Assembly: GCF_009745975.1 (NCBI RefSeq) | Contig: NZ_WHOL01000060.1 | Location: 1 to 64,000 of the forward strand | Direction of reading: 5' to 3' | Origin: Actinokineospora pegani | Lineage (GTDB): Bacteria; Actinomycetota; Actinomycetes; Mycobacteriales; Pseudonocardiaceae | Length of the DNA: 64,000 bases | Shown: piece by piece, positions 8,840 through 17,264 of the stretch | How positions within the stretch are numbered: position 1 is the stretch's first letter | Layout: each line of letters begins with the position of its first letter | Notes under the pieces: generated by a model | What the model saw: only the letters and a program-made list of their open reading frames with translations | Databases searched by the model: none | Told to the model about the DNA's origin: nothing | Position numbers and translations under genes: made by a program

Positions 8840-9643
8840 TCAGGCGTGGAGCATCTCGTCGAGGCGGCGGGCCCACTGCCGGGCGTGGGAGAGGTAGCCG
8901 ACGTGGCCGCCGGGGAAGACCGAGACCCCGGTGCCGGTCTTCTCGGCGAGGATGGTGGTGGCGCGGGTGGGCGGGGTGTCGACCGAGTCCTCGCCCACGG
9001 CGGGGAACAGGTGGGCGCTGTTGGCCGCCAGGGCCGCGAGGTCGGGTTCGTAGTCGACGAAGGACATCATCTCGTGCCGGAAGAAGAAGGCGCCGTTGGC
9101 GGCGATGCGCGCGGCGGCGGCGCGGGCCTCGGGCGGGCTGTCCGGGTCGTCCTCGGCGGGGCCGGAGCCGTTGGCGAACACGGCCATGCCCGCGGCGACG
9201 CCGCCGCGCTCGAACTCGGCGAGGGCGACGCGGAGGAAGGCCAGGTTCTCCGCGCGCTCGGGGGTGAGGGTGAAGGCGGGGGCCTCGTGGGCGACGGCGC
9301 GGCGGAGCAGGTCGGGGCGGCGGGCGACGAGGTCCACCGCCACCAGGGCGCCGGAGCTGGAGCCGAACACGTCCGCCGGGCCGCGGCCGAGGTGCTCGAC
9401 GAGGGCGGCCGCGTCGTCGCCGTGCACCTCGATCCGCTGGGGGTGGGGCTCGCCGTCGAGCAGGCTGCGGGAGTTGCCCCGGCGGTCGTAGCGCACGACG
9501 GTGTGGCGGTCCTCGAAGTGGCCGCGCACGAGGTCGTAGTGCGAGGTGTCGCTCGTCCCGCCGCCGATGAACAGCAGCAGCGGGCCGGAGCCGGACGTCT
9601 CGTAGTACAGCGTGGCGCCAGGAACCTTCAGCGTCTCTCCCAT
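8840..9643 (-). CDS. Alpha/beta hydrolase
   Basis: A 267-residue alpha/beta-fold hydrolase. It has an oxyanion-hole region LLFIGGGTSD, a strand-turn YDRRGNSRS, a nucleophile elbow GSSSGA (Ser in place of the usual second-position residue) and a late FPGGHVGYL providing the histidine. Similar actinomycete proteins are annotated broadly as hydrolases or peroxidase-like enzymes; substrate is not predictable. It stands alone, divergent from the PPOX-fold gene with about 150 bases between them, so the two may share a regulatory region. Confidence 0.8.
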   Translation of the reverse strand: MGETLKVPGATLYYETSGSGPLLLFIGGGTSDTSHYDLVRGHFEDRHTVVRYDRRGNSRSLLDGEPHPQRIEVHGDDAAALVEHLGRGPADVFGSSSGALVAVDLVARRPDLLRRAVAHEAPAFTLTPERAENLAFLRVALAEFERGGVAAGMAVFANGSGPAEDDPDSPPEARAAAARIAANGAFFFRHEMMSFVDYEPDLAALAANSAHLFPAVGEDSVDTPPTRATTILAEKTGTGVSVFPGGHVGYLSHARQWARRLDEMLHA

Positions 9644-9796
9644 TCCCGCGACGCTAGGCGCCGTCGCGGGACACCCACTCGAGCCGCACGGGAGCCCGAC
9701 TGGCGATAGGCACCGCTAATCGCCGGACCTGTTGTCCCGCGGCGCGATCCCGACCTAACCTCGGGACAACCGTTGCGGCATCAGGAAGGAAGCCCG

Positions 9797-10315
9797 ATGA
9801 CGACCACGACAGAACCCGCCCCCACGCTCGACTACCGCTTCAGCGAGCCGGGTGCGGACGCCACCTCGTGGGCCGACACCGTCGCGCTGCTGGAGACCGC
9901 GGAGCTGTACTGGCTCACCACGGTCCGCGCCGATGGACGCCCGCACGTCACCCCCGTCGTGGCCGTCTGGCACGACAACGCCATCTACTTCACCACCGCG
10001 CCCATCGAGCAGAAGATGCGCAACATGGAGGCCAACCCCGAGGTCGTGGTCACCACCGGGGTGGCCACCTGGGTCAAGGGCCTCGACGTCGTCGTCGAGG
10101 GCGACGTCCACGTCATCACCGACGTCGAGCACCTGCAGCGCCTCACCTCGGTCTTCGACGCCAAGTACGACGACGACCGCGGCTGGAACCTGGAGGTCAC
10201 CGACATCGGCGAGGCGCGCGTGGCCAACCACCCAGCCGTGGTGCTGCGGGTCGTCCCGACCAAGGTCTTCGCCTTCGCCAAGGACCCGCACACCCAGACC
10301 CGCTTCAAGTTCTGA
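9797..10315 (+). CDS. PPOX-class (pyridoxamine-phosphate-oxidase fold) flavin or F420 enzyme
   Basis: A 172-residue split-barrel protein of the PPOX superfamily. Family signs are ELYWLTTVRADGRPHVTPVVAVW near residues 36-58, the strand AIYFTTAPIEQKMRN, and VVVTTGVATW further on. Such proteins bind FMN, F420 or heme-degradation products, and the sequence alone does not decide which. The ATG at 9797 follows a good AGGAAGGA ribosome site. An upstream in-frame start would add only a short non-conserved stretch. Monocistronic, closed by two hairpins. Confidence 0.82.
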   Translation: MTTTTEPAPTLDYRFSEPGADATSWADTVALLETAELYWLTTVRADGRPHVTPVVAVWHDNAIYFTTAPIEQKMRNMEANPEVVVTTGVATWVKGLDVVVEGDVHVITDVEHLQRLTSVFDAKYDDDRGWNLEVTDIGEARVANHPAVVLRVVPTKVFAFAKDPHTQTRFKF

Positions 10316-10331
10316 GCGGACAGGCACAACC

Positions 10332-10426
10332 GGCCCCCACCGCCCGGCGGTGGGGGCCTGCTCGCGTGCCCGGGGGAACGGGGCGAACGGCTCGTCCCCC
10401 ACCCGGGAGACCGGGCGGGGGACGAG
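10332..10426. terminator. Two strong hairpins between convergent genes
   Basis: The first hairpin pairs GGCCCCCACCG (10332-10342) with CGGTGGGGGCC (10348-10358). The second pairs CTCGTCCCCC (10391-10400) with GGGGGACGAG (10417-10426). Placed in the gap between the PPOX gene and the convergent epimerase gene, they most likely serve one strand each. Confidence 0.75.
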
Positions 10427-10435
10427 GGGGCGGGC

Positions 10436-11359
10436 CTACTTGGTGTACGGGGTGGTGAACTCGTCAGCGGGCTCGTCCGCCAGGATCGCCGACAGCACGT
10501 CCTCGTAGTCGGCGTACCGGAAGGCGAACCCCGCCTGGGTCAGCTTGGTCGGGAGCACCCGCAGGCTGATCAGCGCCAGCTCGTCGGCCGCCTCGCCCAG
10601 CATCAGGCGCACCAGCGACTTCGGCATCGACAGCAGGACCGGGCGGGACAGGGCGCGGCCCAGGGTCTTGGTGAAGTCCTTGTTGGTCACCGGGTTCGGG
10701 GAGCAGAGGTTGACCGGGCCCCGCACCGACTCGTTCTCGACGACGAAGCGGATGGCGGCGACGGTGTCGGGGAGGCTGATCCAGGCGATGTACTGGCCGC
10801 CGTCGCCGAGCCAGCCGCCCATGCCGAGGCGGATGGCGGGGCGCATCTGGTGGATGAGGCCGCCGTCGCGGGACAGGACCAGGCCGATGCGCAGGGAGGT
10901 GACGCGGGTGCCCGCCTCGCGGGCGGGGGTGAGGGCGGCCTCCCAGTCGACGGCGAGGTCGGCGAGGAAGCCGCCGCCGCGCGGGGCCGACTCGTCCACG
11001 GCGGTGGTGCCGGTGTGGCCGTAGTAGCTGAGGGTGGAGGCGTTGACCAGGGTGGGGATGCCGCGGGCCGCGACGGCCTCGGCCAGGACCCTGGCCGGGA
11101 CGATGCGGCTGCCGCGGGAGCGCAGCTTGCCCTGCTCGGACCAGCGGCCCTGGAACGACGCCCCGCAGAGGTTGACGACCGCGTCGACGTCGTCGAGCGC
11201 GTCCGGGGCGATGGTGCCCGCCACCGGGTCCCACTCGAACTCGTCCACGGCGACCGGGGCGCGGCGCACGAGACGGCGCACCCGGTGGCCTGCCGCGCGC
11301 AGTTCGTAGACGAGCGCGCTACCGATAAGACCAGAAGAACCCGCGACAAGGATCAGCAT
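10436..11359 (-). CDS. TIGR01777-type NAD-dependent epimerase (SDR fold)
   Basis: A 307-residue extended SDR protein of the YfcH/TIGR01777 family. It has the N-terminal Rossmann motif VAGSSGLIGSALV, then VNLCGASFQGRW, NASTLSYYGHTG with the Tyr region, and a C-terminal DUF1731-like tail with ALISLRVLPTKLTQAGF. Members are widespread and their substrate is generally unknown. The ATG at 11359 is preceded by GAAAGG at proper spacing; the longer upstream frame lacks a ribosome site. It is alone on the strand. Confidence 0.85.
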   Translation of the reverse strand: MLILVAGSSGLIGSALVYELRAAGHRVRRLVRRAPVAVDEFEWDPVAGTIAPDALDDVDAVVNLCGASFQGRWSEQGKLRSRGSRIVPARVLAEAVAARGIPTLVNASTLSYYGHTGTTAVDESAPRGGGFLADLAVDWEAALTPAREAGTRVTSLRIGLVLSRDGGLIHQMRPAIRLGMGGWLGDGGQYIAWISLPDTVAAIRFVVENESVRGPVNLCSPNPVTNKDFTKTLGRALSRPVLLSMPKSLVRLMLGEAADELALISLRVLPTKLTQAGFAFRYADYEDVLSAILADEPADEFTTPYTK

Positions 11360-11488
11360 GCCTTTCACGGTAAACCCAGGAAAGGCCCCGGCACGGCGGA
11401 CGGTGATAAGGGTTGACACCTCTTCCGATCGCCCGCCGTGCCCCGAACCGGTCCGTGTTGGAAATTACCGGCTCGACCCGGGAGAATA

Positions 11489-11905
11489 TCAGGGGGTCGG
11501 CAGGGAATCCCAGATCTGGAGGTAGTGCTCGTTGTACATCAGACCGAGGACGTTGCCGAACGGGTCGCGCACGGACGCGGTCACGAAGCCCTCGCCGTGC
11601 TTGATCGGCCGCTGGTGCACCGTCGCGCCGAGGGCGACGAAGCGGTCCATGACCGGCTCGATCTCGTCGACGTGCCAGTAGACCATCGCCCCGGCCGGGC
11701 CGTCCGCGCCGCGGTGCGGGGCGAACCTGGAGTCCAGGATGCCGAGTTCGTGCTGGTAGTCGCCGATTCGGAACTCGATGTAGGCGGGCCGGTCGTCGAC
11801 CGGGCGCTCGAAGTAGGCCTCGACGCCGAGCGCCTCGGCGTACCAGTCCCTGGCCTCGGCGACGTCGTCGGCGAAGAAGTTCACCGTGGTGAGACCTCGC
11901 AGCAT
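11489..11905 (-). CDS. VOC family (glyoxalase-fold) protein
   Basis: A 138-residue protein with the paired beta-alpha-beta-beta-beta modules of the vicinal oxygen chelate superfamily. It begins LTTVNFFADDVAEARDWY, the usual first strand and helix, and ends DPFGNVLGLMYN, the usual last strand with the acidic metal-ligand position. Members are dioxygenases, isomerases or drug-binding resistance proteins; no evidence picks one. The ATG at 11905 follows GAGAGGAG. Divergent from the aldehyde dehydrogenase operon across a long spacer. Confidence 0.82.
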   Translation of the reverse strand: MLRGLTTVNFFADDVAEARDWYAEALGVEAYFERPVDDRPAYIEFRIGDYQHELGILDSRFAPHRGADGPAGAMVYWHVDEIEPVMDRFVALGATVHQRPIKHGEGFVTASVRDPFGNVLGLMYNEHYLQIWDSLPTP

Positions 11906-12241
11906 GATGTTCGCGCTCCTCTCCTGGAAGATCAACGGGGATTGCGCCGTCCAGCGCAACCCGCTGGTCCGACGGCGTGACTGTAAATCGTCGCCCGACC
12001 ACCGGTCCACTTGACAAATCAGACACCCGAAACCGCCGGACCACCGCCGCGGAATGGCTGCACCACCGCTGAGCTGGTGGTAATCTCCGAATGGAGGACG
12101 ACGCACCGGACGATCATTCCCGGAATCCGATCGTTCCGATAACCAATGCTGATCGCCGCACCATTGTCCGGGTGGGCGAAATCGCCATACGGTTGTCGTC
12201 GACGCACGGCCCACTCCACGACGACGAGCGAAGGGGGCGAC
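11906..12241. other. 336-base divergent intergenic region
   Basis: No convincing gene. It separates the VOC gene (minus) and the aldehyde dehydrogenase operon (plus) and should hold both promoters. A TTGACA occurs at 12011-12016 without a matching -10. TTGTCC at 12164 followed after 17 bases by ATACGG is a possible promoter for the plus-strand operon. A purine-rich ribosome site (GAAGGGGG) ends the region. Confidence 0.4.
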
Positions 12242-13822
12242 GTGAAGTTCGGCGTTCTTCCGGCCTACATCGGCGGCCGAGACATCACCGGAGACGACCC
12301 GCGGTACGTGCACACCGTCACCGCGCGCGCCATCCTCGAGGACACCTTCCCCGCCCTGGCCCTCAAGCGCGACCTCGACCTCGGGGTCGTGGCCGCGGAC
12401 ACGGCCGGGCCCGCGGTCATCGGGGCCTGCGTGGTCGCCGACGAGGCGGTCGCGGAGCAGGCGCTGGCGGCGGCGGCGCAGGCGGCCCCGCTGTGGGCCA
12501 AGGTGCCGGTCGAGCAGCGGCTCGACATCGCCCGCAGGATCACCGAACGGCTGCTGGAGCACCAGGACGCCCTGGTGGAGATCCTGGTCGCCGAGGGCAC
12601 CCCGCGCTCGGCCGCCATCGGCATGATCGCCGGGGTCCCGCTCACCGGGTGGAGCGAGCAGACGCTGCGGTGGTGCGCCGACCAGCTCGAGGAGCGGCGC
12701 ACCGACGGCGCCCGCGAGATGATCCTGCGCCGCCTCCCCGACGGCGTCGTGTGCGTCAACCCGCCGCAGAACGCCGCGATGGTCAACGCGCTCAACGGGT
12801 TGGCCGCGATCGTCGCGGGCAACACCGTCGTGGTGCGCGCCCCGCGCGGGGTCGGCCTGAGCTGCATGTACCTCGTGCGCGAGGTCGTCGGGCCGGTGCT
12901 GGCGGAGGCGGGCGCCCCGGCGGGGGTGGTCAACGCGTTCTGCGGGCCGCCGAGCCTGGAGGCGTGGCTGGCCAGCGAGCACGTCGACGACATCCTCTAC
13001 TTCGGCGGGTCCAAGACCGGCATGGAGTTCGAGGGCAAAGCGGTCGCGGCGGGCAAGAAGCCGATCCTGGAGCTGGCGGGCAACGACTGCTGTGTGGTCT
13101 GGCGCGACGCCGACCTGGACGCGGCGGTGGAGACCATCACCCAGTTCTTCCTCAACTCCGGGCAGGTCTGCTTCGTGCCCAACCAGGTCGTGGCGCACCC
13201 GGCGATCGCCGAGGAGCTCATCGCCAGGCTGGCCGAGGCGTGCGGGCGGATCACCCCCGGCTACCCGGACGACCCGAGCGTGGTCCTGACCCCGGTGCTG
13301 GGCATGGAGTGGTTCTTCGGCTGCCTGGGCGAGGCGCTGGCCAAGGGCGCCGAGCTGGTGTGCGGCGGGCGGCGGCTGGAGGTCGACGGCACCCCGTCGG
13401 ACACCGGGTTCTTCGCCGAGCCGACGATCGTGCGCCTCAGCGGCCTGGAGGGCGCGCGCTCGCTGTCGGTGGTGCGGGACGAGACGTTCTTCCCGCTGCT
13501 GCCGATCATCGTCCCCGAGGTGACCACGCCGGACGGCGAACTGCTCGAGCAGGTGCTGGAGTTCGTCAACTCCAACGCCTACGGCCTGCGCAACTCGGTG
13601 CTGACGACCGGGGAGGACACCATCGCGTTCTTCCTCGACGGGATCACCAACGCGGGTGGCCTGAAGATCAACGATTCGCACGGCGGCTTCCTGCCGTTCC
13701 TGCCCAACCAGGGCGGGACCGGGCTCACCGGGGGCGCCTTCGGCGAGGCCAGCCACCCGGTGCTGCGCACGACCCGCTACCAGGGCGTCAGCATCCAGCG
13801 ACCGGCCACCCGGGCGCTGTAG
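12242..13822 (+). CDS. Aldehyde dehydrogenase family protein
   Basis: A 526-residue NAD(P)-dependent aldehyde dehydrogenase. The general-base region is KPILELAGND, the catalytic cysteine lies in NSGQVCF near residue 305, and the cofactor region reads FGGSKTGMEFEGK. About 60 N-terminal residues precede the canonical fold, slightly longer than usual. The GTG at 12242 has an AAGGGGG site just upstream. First gene of a three-gene operon with an SRPBCC protein and a flavin monooxygenase, which suggests that an aldehyde from oxidative degradation or tailoring is taken to an acid. The substrate is unknown. Confidence 0.85.
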   Translation: MKFGVLPAYIGGRDITGDDPRYVHTVTARAILEDTFPALALKRDLDLGVVAADTAGPAVIGACVVADEAVAEQALAAAAQAAPLWAKVPVEQRLDIARRITERLLEHQDALVEILVAEGTPRSAAIGMIAGVPLTGWSEQTLRWCADQLEERRTDGAREMILRRLPDGVVCVNPPQNAAMVNALNGLAAIVAGNTVVVRAPRGVGLSCMYLVREVVGPVLAEAGAPAGVVNAFCGPPSLEAWLASEHVDDILYFGGSKTGMEFEGKAVAAGKKPILELAGNDCCVVWRDADLDAAVETITQFFLNSGQVCFVPNQVVAHPAIAEELIARLAEACGRITPGYPDDPSVVLTPVLGMEWFFGCLGEALAKGAELVCGGRRLEVDGTPSDTGFFAEPTIVRLSGLEGARSLSVVRDETFFPLLPIIVPEVTTPDGELLEQVLEFVNSNAYGLRNSVLTTGEDTIAFFLDGITNAGGLKINDSHGGFLPFLPNQGGTGLTGGAFGEASHPVLRTTRYQGVSIQRPATRAL

Positions 13823-13844
13823 ACACAGAGGGAGAGGACCCGCC

Positions 13845-14354
13845 ATGACATCCCGAATCCTGAGACTCACCCTGCCCGGCACCGCGGCCAGGATCGTCGA
13901 GGCCCTGGCCGAGGACATCCGCTTCCCCGGGATGGCCGAAGACGTCATCTCGGTCTCGGCCGCGGGCGCGGACCTGCGCTCGTGGGTGCTGGCCTTCCGC
14001 GGCGGCACCGCGCGCTGGACCCAGCGGGTGACCCGCACGGCCGGGGACGGCAGGCACACCGTGGCCTTCGAGCAGGTCTCGGGCGACTTCACCGCCCTGC
14101 GCGGGTCCTGGACCTGCACCGACACCGACGCCGGGTGCGAGGTGGTCTACGAGGTCGTGTTCAGCACCAGCGTCCCGCACCTGGCCGGGGCCATCAACTC
14201 CGCGGTCGGCCGGGTGCTCGTGCGCAGCGCCCACCAGATCGTCTCCGCGCTCGGCCCGGTCCGGGTCGTCGCGGGCGGGCAGTACCTGTCCGACCTGCCG
14301 GAGGGCTTCCTGCCCGGCCGGGTCCTCCCCGACCCCGTCCGGCTGTCGGCGTAG
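13845..14354 (+). CDS. SRPBCC (START/polyketide cyclase-like) protein
   Basis: A 169-residue protein whose alternating strands fit the SRPBCC helix-grip fold: TARWTQRVTRT, HTVAFEQVSGDFTALRGSW, CEVVYEVVFST, then a long C-terminal helix after HLAGAINSAVG. The fold binds hydrophobic ligands and includes polyketide aromatases and lipid-transfer proteins. It lies 22 bases after the aldehyde dehydrogenase and 36 before the monooxygenase, which carries a similar domain at its own C-terminus. A shared substrate is therefore likely. Catalysis is not shown. Confidence 0.7.
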   Translation: MTSRILRLTLPGTAARIVEALAEDIRFPGMAEDVISVSAAGADLRSWVLAFRGGTARWTQRVTRTAGDGRHTVAFEQVSGDFTALRGSWTCTDTDAGCEVVYEVVFSTSVPHLAGAINSAVGRVLVRSAHQIVSALGPVRVVAGGQYLSDLPEGFLPGRVLPDPVRLSA

Positions 14355-14390
14355 TCGGCCGCGGCCTTCCGAACACGAGGAGAAGCAAGG

Positions 14391-16304
14391 ATGAAGCGCG
14401 TCTGCGTCATCGGCGCCGGGTCCGCGGGCATCGCCACCTGCCAGGTGCTGCACGCCCGGGGCATCGAGTTCGACTGCTACGAGGCCGGTTCCGGGATCGG
14501 CGGGAACTGGCGCTACCAGAACGACAACGGCATGTCGTCGGGGTACCGGTCGCTGCACATCAACACCTCCCGCAAGATCACCGAGTACCGCGCGTACCCG
14601 ATGCCGTCGGACTACCCGCCGTACCCGAGCCACGTGCAGATGCTGGCGTACCTGGAGTCCTACGTGGACCACTTCGGCTTCCGCGGCTCGATCGCCTTCC
14701 GCAGCGAGGTCACCTCGGTCGAGCCCGTCACGGGCGGCGGCTGGGCGGTGACCGTGCTCGACCGCGACTCCGGGGAGAGCACCACCACCGCGTACGAGTC
14801 CGTGGTCGTGGCCAACGGGCACCACTGGGACCCGCGCGACCCGGAGCCGTCGTTCCCCGGCGAGGACACCTTCACCGGCGTGCGGACCCACTCCCACTAC
14901 TACCGCACCCCCGACGAGTACGCGGGCAAGCGGGTCCTGGTGCTGGGGTTCGGCAACTCCGCCTCCGACATCGCGGTGGAGACCTCGAACGTCGCCGAGC
15001 GCACGTTCCTGACACTGCGCCGGGGCGGGTACGTCTTCCCCAAGTTCATGTTCGGCAAGCCCGCCGACGACATGATCAACCCGGTGGTCACCAAGATGCT
15101 GCCGCGCGAGGTGCAGCGCTGGATCATGTGGGTGCTGCTGCGGCTGAGCATCGGCAAGGTGGAGGACTTCGGCCTGCCCGCGCCGAGCCACAAGCTGTTC
15201 AACGCCCACCCCACGGTCTCGGAGACGCTGCTGCCCAAGCTGGGCCACGGCGACATCGCGGTCAAGCCGAACATCAGCCACTTCGACGGCGGCACCGTGC
15301 ACTTCGTCGACGGCAGCGCGGAGGAGATCGACGCGGTCGTCTACTGCTCCGGGTACAAGACCTCCTTCCCGTTCCTGAGCGAGAGCGTGGTCGCGCCGAC
15401 CGACAACGAGGTGTCGCTGTTCCACCGCATGGTGGACCCGGCGCACCCGGGGCTGTACTTCATCGGGCTGTTCCAGCCGCTGGGGTCGGTCACCGTGCTG
15501 TCGGAGACCCAGTCGCACTGGCTGGCCGACCTGCTCGACGGCACCGCGAAGCTGCCGTCGGTGCGCGCGATGCGCAAGGAGATCAGCGACTACCGCGAGC
15601 GCCTGCGGAAGCGGTACGTGACCTCCAAGCGGCACACCATGCAGGTGGACCACTACCCCTACATCGCCGAGCTGGCCAAGGCGCGGCGCGAGGGCGCCAA
15701 GCTGGCCAAGGCGGCGCGCGCGGCCGAGGACAAGGCCCTGGGCGCGCTCCCGGCGTCGTCGTTCGAGCCGGAGTCGGTGTCGCTGCGGATCGCGGCGGCC
15801 CCGGAGCTGGTGTGGGACCTCATCTCCGACGTCACCCGCACCGGCGAGTGGAGCCCGGAGTGCCGCAGGTGCTTCTGGCGCGGCGGGGAGCGCGGCGTGG
15901 GCGCCAAGTTCATCGGCGTCAACCGCAAGGGCTGGGTCGTCTGGGTCACCTCGAACACGGTGGAGAAGTCGGAGCGCGGTCGGTCGTTCGCCTTCCGCAC
16001 CGACACCAACGGGGTGCGCTGGGGCTACGAGCTGCGGCCCGACGGCGACGGCACCGTCGTCACCCAGACGTGGGACTACTCGGGCCAGACCGCGGCCCAG
16101 CGCGCCCGCACCGCCTCGTTCGCCACCATGGCGCTCGGCGGGTACGCCGAGCACACGCGGGAGCTGCGCGATGGCATCCGCACCACGCTGGAGCGGGTCA
16201 AGGCGGCCGCGGAGGCGGTGACCCCGGCCAGGGCGCCGGAGGTCGACCGCACGCGGCTCGGCGCCGACACCCCCGGCGGGGGCAAGACCACCAAGGCGGC
16301 GTGA
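14391..16304 (+). CDS. FMO-type flavin monooxygenase fused to a C-terminal SRPBCC domain
   Basis: A 637-residue fusion. Residues 1-450 are a class B flavin monooxygenase: FAD motif VIGAGSAGIATCQVL at the N-terminus, the FMO fingerprint around FTGVRTHSHYYRTP, and an NADPH motif VLGFGNSASDIA near residue 182. Residues about 475-625 begin VSLRIAAAPELVWDLISDV and form an SRPBCC domain. A linker rich in Ala and Lys joins them. The fused domain may present a hydrophobic substrate to the oxygenase. It is the last gene of the operon and is followed at once by a strong hairpin. Neither part alone would be unusual; the fusion is. Confidence 0.85.
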   Translation: MKRVCVIGAGSAGIATCQVLHARGIEFDCYEAGSGIGGNWRYQNDNGMSSGYRSLHINTSRKITEYRAYPMPSDYPPYPSHVQMLAYLESYVDHFGFRGSIAFRSEVTSVEPVTGGGWAVTVLDRDSGESTTTAYESVVVANGHHWDPRDPEPSFPGEDTFTGVRTHSHYYRTPDEYAGKRVLVLGFGNSASDIAVETSNVAERTFLTLRRGGYVFPKFMFGKPADDMINPVVTKMLPREVQRWIMWVLLRLSIGKVEDFGLPAPSHKLFNAHPTVSETLLPKLGHGDIAVKPNISHFDGGTVHFVDGSAEEIDAVVYCSGYKTSFPFLSESVVAPTDNEVSLFHRMVDPAHPGLYFIGLFQPLGSVTVLSETQSHWLADLLDGTAKLPSVRAMRKEISDYRERLRKRYVTSKRHTMQVDHYPYIAELAKARREGAKLAKAARAAEDKALGALPASSFEPESVSLRIAAAPELVWDLISDVTRTGEWSPECRRCFWRGGERGVGAKFIGVNRKGWVVWVTSNTVEKSERGRSFAFRTDTNGVRWGYELRPDGDGTVVTQTWDYSGQTAAQRARTASFATMALGGYAEHTRELRDGIRTTLERVKAAAEAVTPARAPEVDRTRLGADTPGGGKTTKAA

Positions 16305-16308
16305 CGCC

Positions 16309-16336
16309 GGGGCGCCGGGTCCCCGCCCGGCGCCCC
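16309..16336 (+). terminator. Rho-independent-type hairpin after the monooxygenase operon
   Basis: GGGGCGCCGGG (16309-16319) pairs perfectly with CCCGGCGCCCC (16326-16336), six-base loop, 5 bases after the stop codon. No T tract. Confidence 0.7.
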
Positions 16337-16456
16337 GCGCGCGCCCCGGTCCGCCCACCCCCGGTCGACGCGGGCCCCCGCGCACCGGGGGCGGGCGGAC
16401 CGCGTTCGTGAGTACGATCCTGGCCTGCCGCAGGTCCGGGGTCCGTTGAGAGAGCG

Positions 16457-17074
16457 GTGACGCACGTGCTGGTCAACACGATTACCGAGGGCAACCTCCA
16501 CTTCCCGACGGTGGCCGACTTCGCCCAGTGGATGGAGGCCAACCACACCGAGGTCGACGAGGTGTGGGTGGCGCTGCCGAAGAAGGGCACCGACGTCGGG
16601 TCGCTGACCCGGGGCGAGGCGCTGGACGTGGCCCTGTGCTACGGCTGGATCGACGGCAAGGCCTACTCCGGCGACGTGCCGGAGGGCTGGTGGGCGCAGC
16701 GGTTCTCGCCCCGGCGCAAGCGCAGCCCGTGGTCGAAGATCAACTGCGCCCGGGTGCGGGAGCTGATCGCCGAGGGCCGGATGCGCCCGCCCGGGCAGGA
16801 GCAGATCGACCTGGCCAAGGCCGACGGCCGCTGGGACGCCGCCTACGCCCCGCAGAGCGAGGCCGTGGTGACCCCGGAGCTGCAGGCCGCCCTGGACGCC
16901 TCGCCCGCGGCCTCGGCGGCCTTCGACCGGCTCAGCCGCAGCAACCGCTACCAGATCCTGCTGACACTGGCGAAGGCGGTGAAGCCGGAGACCAAGACCC
17001 GGCGCATCGCCGACTACATCGACCGGCTCGAGTGCGGCGACCCCGTGATCGGGGCGCGCAAGCCGAAGAGCTGA
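16457..17074 (+). CDS. YdeI/OmpD-associated family protein
   Basis: A 205-residue cytoplasmic protein of the YdeI family. Typical sequences are ADFAQWMEANH, EVWVALPKKG, EALDVALCYGWIDGK, the basic FSPRRKRSPWSKIN and the C-terminal TRRIADYIDRL. Family members have been tied to bacteriocin or peptide stress tolerance in some bacteria, but the molecular activity is not established. The GTG start at 16457 gives the conserved N-terminus. Single gene followed by hairpins. Confidence 0.82.
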   Translation: MTHVLVNTITEGNLHFPTVADFAQWMEANHTEVDEVWVALPKKGTDVGSLTRGEALDVALCYGWIDGKAYSGDVPEGWWAQRFSPRRKRSPWSKINCARVRELIAEGRMRPPGQEQIDLAKADGRWDAAYAPQSEAVVTPELQAALDASPAASAAFDRLSRSNRYQILLTLAKAVKPETKTRRIADYIDRLECGDPVIGARKPKS

Positions 17075-17093
17075 GGCAGCGCATTTCCGATAA

Positions 17094-17216
17094 GGGCCGA
17101 AAGGCCCGGTTAATCATTTCCCGGATAGCCAAAAGAACGGGTGCCAACCGACAGCGGCCCGGCAATGGAAAAGGGCCGACCGGCCACCCCCTGCCAGGGG
17201 TTCACCCGATCGGCCC
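17094..17216. terminator. Two hairpins between YdeI and the convergent SARP gene
   Basis: GGGCC-GAAA-GGCCC at 17094-17107 has a GNRA-type tetraloop and is followed by a T-containing stretch, fitting termination of the YdeI gene. A larger stem pairs 17173-17183 with 17206-17216 (one mismatch) around an inner CCCCT/AGGGG pair, and probably stops the minus-strand SARP gene. Confidence 0.65.
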
Positions 17217-17264
17217 AGCCCCGGGGGTGGGTGCGTCCCGATATGCGGGACGCCACCCCCCGGC

